The notes beneath the pieces were generated by a model. That model worked only from the letters and a program-made list of their open reading frames with translations, searched no databases and was not told the DNA's origin. A stretch of DNA of 10,172 nt from contig NW_003138327.1 in the NCBI RefSeq assembly GCF_000003605.2, positions 259,120 to 269,291 on the forward strand, given 5' to 3'. Made by a program: the position numbers and the translations under genes. Below, in pieces: positions 6,201 through 10,172 of this stretch (position 1 is the stretch's first letter; each line of letters begins with the position of its first letter). This stretch comes from Saccoglossus kowalevskii (taxonomy: Eukaryota; Hemichordata; Enteropneusta; Harrimaniidae).

Positions 6201-9148
6201 TAACAACCATAAAACATTCAACTCAACGTATATACTCTATTAGAAGTGCACAAACATTGCATTTATTGTTGACTGCATTCATCAATAACCTTTTCACCAC
6301 CAGTATCCCCCTTTTCATTACAAATTCACAAAATAGTTCTGTTTATAGTCTGCACTTTTCTTCAGAAGATTGGGACAAAAATAGCCAATTTTTTTTAGTA
6401 AAAACTGAAAATTGATTCAAATTTTGTCTGTAGGCTCCAAAATTAGAGTTCATTTCCAGAAATATTTAAGAATATAAGAACAAAGTACTGACAAATGTGG
6501 GCAAGAAAGTCTGGTATTGAAAAGTTTAAAATATGCCTTTGTTTGATCGTAGAACACTGTCATCTATGTAAGCATGTGCACTATTAATAAATATGATATT
6601 TCTATTTTCAATAGACATGAAATTTTATTATATTTGAAATAATAAGATGATATATATTTTTTTTTACTAAAACATACATTCACATCAATTAGTCTCCAAA
6701 GACAGAAATAAAACTGTATTTTGATCAAAAAATACATTAATTACAGCAAAGTTTTTTATGTATTATATGAATTTATTTGTTTAACATCTTGCTTTTTTTC
6801 TGTTTTTGCATTGCTGTTTCTGCCACCATGCCTGTAAATTGCTTGTGTCAATGAAATACTAATCATAACATGCTACTAATGATTGCCATGGCAACCACTG
6901 CTTTAACTAGGTATGTGCATATTATGTATTTTTGTGGAAAATTCGTCAACAGCTAAAATGGATTGATTTCAGTATTATTAATGTTTTTTATCTGATACTA
7001 CAGGAATTCATATATTAAATGCATCATTAGTTAAGAACGTTATTTTGATTATGCATAAGATTGTAGCATTCATTTGATGAAATAAGAAAAATTCATAAAT
7101 ACTGTATTTGCTCTGTTAGAACACTTTTTTTCAATAAAAGTACACATAAACCAAAATTGAAATACTGTATGTGATATTTTGATTATAGACTAAATTTTGT
7201 CATTCACACAAAGGCATGTTCTCCTAACAGAGTAAATACGGTACCAGTATACGCTTTAAATAACTTGTATGTACTATTTATTCAATATGCATGCTCATTT
7301 CATTGAAATTGAATTGTGTTTTAGTTGCAAAAGCAATTATTTTATGTAATGTAGATCAGAATACTAAAAAAATTACTAAAGATCATCAACATATTTCAAT
7401 TTGATTTTTCACCCTAGCTACAGCTCAAGAACCTAGTATTCTAATATAAATTAAATTAATTTCAATTTATTAGTTAGTTATTAGTTAGTTACAACGTGGC
7501 GTAATTTTGCGATATTGCACTGCTAAATTTGCTAAATCTGTTCTAAACACTTTGGATTTCGGCATTCCCATGATGTATCTCTAGTAGAAAAAGATGTATA
7601 CCGGGTAATAATAAGGTTATTAGGAGGATAATGCAAAGTATGTACTCAGACAGTACGCAGTCGCAACGACCTCCACTGCGCATTGGTCGATATTCCTGCT
7701 GTGCTGTCTTTGTACAGACTTTGCTGTATCCTCGTAATATCCATATAATACTCATAACAGTACTTGCATTGTAAGAATCTGTTTACAGAGTATATTATAT
7801 AAAGATGGACATATGGCATTTATGTTGTTGGCGCTTTAAGTGCAATGATAATTCTGTAGCCCTAATGTTAACAAAGTGTCCCTTACGTGAGCTGCTCACC
7901 TTCCTCACCTCCGTTGTGCATCGCTAGTGAGTGATTACCCTCTCACAAGGTGCCAACAAGACAAACACTATAGTGTCTATAGTTGTATATTACTGTATAA
8001 AGTTGAAGGTCATTATCATCTTTATTTATCAAAGGTAGATGAAAAGTTAAGGGCATGCAGCTATGTGCTAAAGATCCTACAGGTCATAATAGCAAATGTA
8101 TTGCACATTTCTAGAAATATGTAAATGAGTGAATCTGAAAACTAAAATGGGGTTCATTTCTTTTGTCGTTATGTATTTGAAAAATGTACGTATTGAATGC
8201 TTTAATGATTTGGAATAGAATCACATATAAGACACTTGAGGTAGAAGGCTAGTCATAAATGCAAATTAAATATTTCAAAGTTTTTTCAAATTATGTCACT
8301 GTACATACAAAAGAATGACAATAGCTCCATGATTTTACATAATAAACCAATGAACATTGTCATGTGATTTGTGACTGACTTTCTCAAACATTATGAGTAG
8401 GCTTTTACGATAACATAGCTCATGTGTCTAATTCTACAGTCAGACGTATTCATAGTTTACTGACGAGCGTCACTGACGCTCTGTGATACTATGTAAACAG
8501 ACCATTCATGATAGGAAGGTATACAACTTCACATAGCGTGTTTATCTTCCTTGTTATTGTGTTCTCATACATGAAATAGAAGTGTTTTGTTCAGATTCAA
8601 TATGTACTAATTACACTAATTTCTTTTGATTCAGAAGGAAGACATAACTTTAACGTGAACTTGAAATACACCCCATGTTGACGAATAAAAATAAAATCAT
8701 GTAAATAGTAGGAAGCGATATCATTTCTCCATAGAAATCGTTATTTTGTAATCAAATCTTTTTCAATAATTTCTTTCTTTCAGGCATAATGTTGATAATT
8801 AGTGCTGTATTGCACTCATTACATACGATAAAAGATGCCAAGGACAAGCAAGGTATTTCAAACGAAAATTATGGACGTTTTCGAGAAGTTGAAGGGGATG
8901 ATATGATAGCTCCAATTGGTGGCGCACGAGTTGATGCAGCAACGCATAGTATTCATAATATTGAACCCTTGTTTAAAGAAGATGCATGGAATGATGAGAG
9001 TACAAAAGATGTGGAGGAAGAAATTCGATCAAATCCATTTAGAGATGAAAGTACAGAGCGCAAGCGAAGCAATTCTTTTGATCTCGGGACAGGAAGCAGT
9101 GGTCTTGCGGCAGATGATGCACAAGTTACCGGAACGCTAGAAGTTTGA
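146..9148 (+). CDS. TMEM72: TMEM72-like four-helix membrane protein, 5'-partial, joined exons 146-212, 444-515, 696-829, 8784-9148
   Basis: Seen: the four exons have GT-AG borders and compatible phases, and join into one open frame of 211 residues ending in TGA at 9146-9148. Hydrophobic segments lie at about residues 15-37, 67-85 and 86-103 of this fragment. The first is followed by a cysteine-rich loop and the last by a charged tail of about 105 residues. Known family: vertebrate TMEM72 is a poorly characterised, roughly 275-residue membrane protein prominent in kidney. From memory it shares GIGIET-like, FTAxxxxxFEA-like, LSxxCFLxPxxVW and SGxMLIIxxxL patterns with this protein, in the same order. 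Inference: this is a true orthologue or close homologue, about 235-240 residues when complete. The missing part is the N-terminus with most of helix 1, encoded upstream of the window. The C-terminal tail is not recognisably conserved and is shorter than the vertebrate one. The biochemical role is unknown. No start codon or promoter is visible. Confidence 0.86.
444..515 (+). CDS. TMEM72: TMEM72-like internal exon, helix 2 and first half of cysteine cluster
   Basis: The acceptor is ttacag|A and the donor is TGCAG|gtaaaa. The exon encodes FTAIIVTFFEALFLL followed by NPCVKKCC. The intramembrane Glu (residue 32 of the fragment) aligns with the Glu of the ICEGAYF segment recalled from human TMEM72, which supports both frame and exon borders. 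It ends in phase 2 (AG + T gives Ser). The next intron, 516-695, is only 180 nt. Confidence 0.85.
696..829 (+). CDS. TMEM72: TMEM72-like internal exon, loop 2-3 and helix 3
   Basis: The acceptor is tttttag-like (gtattttag|T) and the donor is TCAG|gtgagt. The exon encodes a hydrophilic loop with CCGKC, then W-rich residues, then helix 3 with ILYILLSIVCFLNPHTVW. The LSIVCFLNP stretch is the most family-diagnostic part of the window, against LSVACFLHP in human TMEM72 as recalled. The exon ends in phase 1 (G + GC gives Gly) at the boundary between helices 3 and 4, where the 7,954-nt intron is inserted. Confidence 0.88.
854..1000. repeat. Tandem repeat, about 62-bp unit, two full copies plus a partial third
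   Basis: Units start with GTCC at 854, 915 and 977. The best-matched cores are caccccta/ctgacaaagtgg followed by (c/t)(c/t)tagtcc, ending at 910 and 972. Identity is moderate in the A+T-rich first half of the unit and high in the second half. The third copy decays after about 15-20 bp. It sits just inside the large intron. No function is evident. Confidence 0.65.
1101..1552. mobile_element. Non-autonomous element with terminal hairpin and 158-bp tandem core (pearl/HINE-like)
   Basis: Seen: a G+C-rich inverted repeat at 1101-1131 (AGCTCCGCT...AGCGGAGCT, extendable to 12-bp arms with a 2-nt bulge). It is followed by a CGTCCGT-rich stretch (1150-1185), then a tandem array with a period of 157-158 bp. 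Equivalent CAAG positions are 1222, 1379 and 1537. The array has about 2.3 copies, and copies 2 and 3 are nearly identical from about 1306/1464 on. It contains no long open frame of its own. Known: bivalve pearl elements and Helentron-associated HINEs combine short terminal palindromes with cores of roughly 150-170 bp in tandem. Inference: this is such an element. Its far end is cut off at about 1552, where a different repeat begins, so it is probably truncated. The family name is uncertain. Confidence 0.55.
1551..2337. repeat. Long dispersed repeat, copy 1 (CpG-depleted)
   Basis: Matches 5801-6532 along its length in the same orientation. Easily seen shared blocks are catacttaa/catgcttaa near 1693/5945, gcgtctttca near 1841/6142, gaaaatcacctaытg-like sequence near 1879/6180, caccaccagt (2098/6297), and cacaaattcacaaaatag-like sequence near 2121/6319. 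Further shared blocks are tttatagtctgcactttt (2143/6342), agaagattgggacaaaaa (2167/6365) and ggttcatttcc-like sequence near 2251/6450. Divergence is substantial, perhaps 25-35 percent by eye, with indels. The minus strand is open for 141 codons (1475-1900), but the other copy has stops in that frame and I recognise no protein in it. Element class is unknown. The 5' limit coincides with the end of the 158-bp array. Confidence 0.6.
2338..3391. other. Intronic stretch without a recognised feature
   Basis: A+T-rich sequence. Visible structure is minor: the short direct repeats ttggtaac at 2624-2640 and a CTCCA-AGCA-TGGAG hairpin near 2901-2914. Open frames here are short, carry poor amino-acid composition for a real protein, and have no family resemblance. 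Confidence 0.5.
3392..3411. repeat. 20-bp perfect palindrome flanked by tataaacca direct repeats
   Basis: CACGGTTACTAGTAACCGTG is its own reverse complement. The sequence tataaacc precedes and overlaps the left edge (3386-3393), and tataaacca follows on the right (3412-3420), so the palindrome is bracketed by a direct repeat. It lies 40 bp upstream of a TTAA-flanked MITE. It could be a protein-binding site or the footprint of an excised element; neither is shown by the sequence. Confidence 0.6.
3451..3615. mobile_element. TTAA-flanked MITE, 157 bp
   Basis: TTAA at 3451-3454 and 3612-3615 bracket a 157-bp body with imperfect terminal inverted repeats. The left end carries GGGGAGTCGTCACCTGTGCA and the right end, reversed, carries GGGTCGTCGCTTGCGCACAT. 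Arms are about 26 bp and roughly 70 percent alike. The body is clearly richer in CpG than its surroundings. The ends resemble those of the element at 4368-4627 (GGTGGTCGT.CACC), suggesting related families. Known: TTAA target duplications are typical of piggyBac-type transposases. There is no transposase here. A frame of 68 codons across it is incidental. Confidence 0.6.
3616..4367. other. Very A+T-rich intronic stretch without a recognised feature
   Basis: Poly-T and poly-A runs and scattered ATT-rich sequence. I see no inverted-repeat element, tandem array or coding signal. Confidence 0.5.
4368..4627. mobile_element. TTAA-flanked MITE, 252 bp, AGGG...CCCT ends
   Basis: TTAA at 4368-4371 and 4624-4627 flank terminal inverted repeats AGGGTGGTGGTCGTTGCACC and, reversed from the right end, AGGGCGGTGGTCGTCACACC. 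They match at 17 of 20 positions and all differences are transitions. The interior is non-coding; an 89-codon minus-strand frame crosses it but resembles nothing and covers the inverted repeats. TTAA duplication points to piggyBac-type mobilisation in trans, although the ends are AGGG rather than the usual CCC. The right TTAA is shared with the next element. Confidence 0.7.
4624..4849. mobile_element. TTAA-flanked MITE, 218 bp, piggyBac-like CCC...GGG ends
   Basis: TTAACCCTTTGAA at 4624-4636 and its exact reverse complement TTCAAAGGGTTAA at 4837-4849 define a 218-bp body (4628-4845) between two TTAA sites. CCC...GGG termini with TTAA duplication fit non-autonomous piggyBac-type elements. The interior is A+T-rich, with no coding potential. 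Its left TTAA is the right TTAA of the preceding MITE. Confidence 0.72.
5086..5395. repeat. Region of small inverted repeats, possible decayed MITE
   Basis: Contains cacatatataaaat/aattttatatgtg arms (about 5087-5122), GTTGAGA-G-TCTCAAC (5278-5292), and CAACCAT...ATGGTTG (5326-5353). A loosely inverted pair around gagctgcaaactcaaccatg and caatggttgcaaactctcag also lies at about 5232-5335. The cluster of stems suggests an old inverted-repeat element, but I cannot set its ends. The 85-codon minus-strand frame here is not a recognisable protein. Confidence 0.35.
5396..5588. mobile_element. MITE with TACTG...CAGTA ends, 193 bp
   Basis: The left end is TACTGTGAATACGC (5396 on). The right end, reversed, is TACTGTGGAATACCGGTAC (5570-5588). 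The interior carries repeated gcgaaaata/ttcgctg motifs in both orientations (5407, 5498, 5531, 5541, 5559). A partial second copy at 1-109 ends at the same CAGTA. If TA is the target duplication, the element proper begins CTG and ends CAG. The superfamily is not clear. Confidence 0.62.
5801..6532. repeat. Long dispersed repeat, copy 2 (CpG-retaining)
   Basis: Direct-orientation relative of 1551-2337. The first 400 bp keep many CpG sites (for example 5829-5900 and 6022-6050) where copy 1 has TG or CA. It also has an insertion-like stretch of repeated aatcaaatcattt in both orientations (6077-6122) and a TCTCGCGAGA palindrome (6156-6165), neither of which is in copy 1. The + strand open frame at 5904-6203 has no counterpart in copy 1 and looks accidental. 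Matching sequence may start somewhat upstream of 5801, but copy 1 is cut there, so the true left end is unknown. Confidence 0.6.
6533..7099. other. Intronic stretch without a recognised feature
   Basis: A+T-rich sequence with simple T runs (6657-6664). No inverted-repeat element, tandem array or coding signal was seen. Confidence 0.5.
7100..7249. mobile_element. MITE with TACTG...CAGTA ends, 150 bp
   Basis: The left end reads TACTGTATTTGCTCTGTTAG. The right end, reversed, reads TACTGGTACCGTATTTACTC followed by TGTTAGGAG. Apart from a 4-5 bp gap after TACTG, the arms agree over about 20 bp (GTATTT.CTCTGTTAG). It shares the TACTG/CAGTA termini and a GTACC near the right end with the 5396-5588 element, but not the interior. 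The superfamily is unassigned. Confidence 0.65.
7250..7604. other. Intronic stretch with only a minor short repeat
   Basis: A+T-rich. A small tandem of ttagttagtta occurs twice at about 7469-7490. Nothing else is recognisable. Confidence 0.45.
7605..7751. repeat. Fold-back inverted repeat, 56-nt arms and 35-nt loop
   Basis: The left arm 7605-7660 pairs with the right arm 7696-7751 at roughly three positions in four, with two small indels. The best-matched parts are ATTA.GAGGATA..GCAAAGT and TGTAC..AGACAG. The loop holds a further CGACC/GGTCG pair (7667-7671 and 7685-7689). In RNA this would form a long imperfect hairpin. It could be a fold-back MITE with no clear target duplication, or a hairpin RNA source; the sequence alone does not decide. 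A 70-codon minus-strand frame across it reflects the structure rather than a gene. Confidence 0.6.
7752..8450. other. Intronic stretch without a recognised feature
   Basis: Only a short GTGAGC-T-GCTCAC inverted repeat (7887-7899) stands out. A 65-codon + strand frame at 7927-8124 has no family resemblance and no flanking splice signals that would join it to the gene. Confidence 0.45.
8451..8493. repeat. Two-part hairpin
   Basis: An inner stem GAGCGTCA-C-TGACGCTC (8465-8481) has 8-bp arms around one base. It is enclosed by CATAGT (8451-8456) and ACTATG (8488-8493). The inner stem is unusually G+C- and CpG-rich for this intron. It lies about 290 bp upstream of the terminal exon acceptor. No terminator or regulatory role can be claimed. 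Confidence 0.5.
8784..9148 (+). CDS. TMEM72: TMEM72-like terminal exon, helix 4 and cytosolic-type tail
   Basis: The acceptor is a good polypyrimidine tract plus CAG (ttctttctttcag|G). The split Gly leads into IMLIISAVLHSLHTIKDAKD, helix 4 and its basic end, matching GSMLIITGL in human TMEM72 as recalled. The ATG at 8789 is an internal Met of helix 4, not a translation start. The tail is strongly charged and acidic. It holds an NPF tripeptide (fragment residues 174-176), a basophilic-kinase-like RKRSNS, a Gly/Ser stretch, and the C-terminus TLEV. The stop TGA is at 9146-9148. Nothing in the tail suggests an enzyme. Confidence 0.87.
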
Positions 9149-9620
9149 TTCTGAAGTACATATAGTTTAAAAAGAAACAAAAAAAAAACTGTTGTAATTT
9201 GAAAACTGTATTATTATATTTTATGTTTCTGAATATTAGAATTTTTAATAGAACAACTGCATGATGGGTAAAACTGCATGCAATTCATGCGTTTTGCAAT
9301 TGATGTGAGTTTTGATAGTGAGTTACTATTTAAGACTGAGAAGGAAAGTGACTTTCGGGAATCGGGAATATTACCGTGAATCATGTCGTTTAGCGTTATT
9401 CTTTCCTGATGTTATCTATTGTAATACAGAGTGTAGCTGTTTATTCAAATGGAGCATTCTAATTGGTTGATTGGTACCCGGTTTGCCTGATTATGAGACA
9501 CTATATCTGAGCCCTATTTGAGGTTGTTTTTGAACTCTCCAAAAAATTGTGCATGGATTGAAAATATTGAATGTTTTACCAACACTTCTATGAATCATTC
9601 ATGTTAAGGGACCTTGCCAT
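9149..9620 (+). other. Presumed 3' untranslated and downstream region
   Basis: Follows the TGA of the TMEM72-like gene. I see no AATAAA or ATTAAA between the stop codon and the start of the satellite array. Only weak variants occur, such as aatagaa near 9248 and aataca near 9422, so the transcript end cannot be placed. A poly-A run at 9178-9188 is genomic and not evidence of a polyadenylation site. Confidence 0.45.
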
Positions 9621-10172
9621 ATTATCACATGATTACGGGCAGTGCTTCATTCTTTATCCTCTATTATATATTGCCACTATCAGAATTTGAGGTTTTTATG
9701 ATGTCATAGCTGTGCATTATCACGTGATAATGGGCAGTGTATCATCCTTTATCCTCTATTTTATATTGCCACTATCAGAATTTGAGGTTTTTATGATGTC
9801 ATAGCTGTACATTATCACATGATTTTGGGCAGTGCATCATTCTTTATCCTCTATTATATATTGCCACTATCAGAATTTGAGATTTTTATGATGACATAGC
9901 TGTACATTATCACATGATTTTGGGCAGTGCATCATCCTTTATCCTCTATTATATATTGCCACTATCAGAATTTGAGGTTTTTATGATGACATATCTGTAC
10001 ATTATCACATGATTTTGGGCAGTGCATCATCCTTTATCCTCTATTTTATATTGCCACTATCAGAATTTGAGGTTTTTATGATGTCATAACTGTGCATTAT
10101 CACGTGATAATGGGCAGTGCATCATCCTTTATCCTCTATTATATATTGCCACTATCAGAATTTGAGGTTTTT
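9621..10172. repeat. Satellite-like array, 95-bp unit, 5.8 copies, continuing past the window
   Basis: Units begin with attatcac at 9621, 9716, 9811, 9906, 10001 and 10096, with an exact 95-bp period and no indels. Copies differ at only a few positions. Units 2 and 6 carry cacgtgataatggg, units 3-5 carry cacatgattttggg, and unit 1 carries cacatgattacggg. Each unit also has gggcagtg, tttatcctctat and a tatgatg(t/a)cata segment. The array has no long open frame. The exact period and high identity imply recent amplification by unequal exchange or rolling-circle copying. Confidence 0.93.

Larger units (their letters stand above)
830..8783 (+). other. Intron 3 of the TMEM72-like gene (7,954 nt), repeat-rich
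   Basis: Bounded by gtgagt at 830 and tttcag at 8778-8783. It separates the helix 3 exon from the helix 4 exon. Introns 1 and 2 are 231 and 180 nt, so this one is expanded more than thirtyfold. Most recognisable sequence in it is transposon-derived; see the separate entries. No exon of another gene with credible coding character was found on either strand. Confidence 0.82.

Noticed and set aside
5904-6203. 99-codon plus-strand frame in repeat copy 2
   Set aside because: No matching frame in copy 1, and much of it is the repeated aatcaaatcattt stretch.
8789-9148. The 119-codon frame as a stand-alone small gene starting at ATG 8789
   Set aside because: The ATG lies inside helix 4 of the TMEM72-like protein, directly after a strong splice acceptor, and the upstream exons join it in frame.
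8916-9180. Other-frame and minus-strand open frames over the last exon
   Set aside because: Shadows of the real coding exon.
1-10172. tRNA genes, rRNA genes, CRISPR arrays or a bacterial-type operon
   Set aside because: I looked for cloverleaf-like B-box sequence, repeat-spacer arrays and tightly packed frames and found none; the window is animal nuclear DNA.

Overview
The window is non-coding-rich, A+T-rich nuclear DNA from a multicellular animal. It shows GT-AG spliceosomal introns, an intron of about 8 kb, many short inverted-repeat transposons, and signs of CpG decay in repeats. There is no bacterial gene organisation. The gene content and repeat style suggest a marine invertebrate (lophotrochozoan, hemichordate or similar), but the phylum cannot be fixed from this window alone.

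Only one protein-coding gene can be supported. It lies on the + strand and is a homologue of vertebrate TMEM72, a small four-helix membrane protein. Four exons are visible (146-212, 444-515, 696-829, 8784-9148). They join in a continuous frame of 211 residues plus a stop. At least one upstream exon, holding the start codon and most of the first membrane helix, and the promoter lie outside the window.

The rest is mostly the third intron (830-8783, 7,954 nt), which is packed with mobile-element debris. In order it holds: a roughly 62-bp tandem repeat (854-1000); a hairpin-plus-158-bp-tandem element resembling pearl/HINE elements (1101-1552); a long dispersed repeat present twice in direct orientation (about 1551-2337 and 5801-6532); a 20-bp perfect palindrome (3392-3411); three TTAA-flanked MITEs, two of which share one TTAA (3451-3615, 4368-4627, 4624-4849); two TACTG...CAGTA-ended MITEs (5396-5588, 7100-7249), with a relative of the first also at 1-109; a 147-bp fold-back (7605-7751); and a small hairpin (8451-8493). 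Several stretches between them show nothing I can name.

Downstream of the gene, a 95-bp satellite-like array starts at 9621 and runs off the window end. I found no convincing new multi-gene system. The points most worth following are the nested or adjacent MITEs, the differential CpG decay between the two long repeat copies, the CACGTG palindrome in the satellite, and the cysteine cluster of the TMEM72-like protein.
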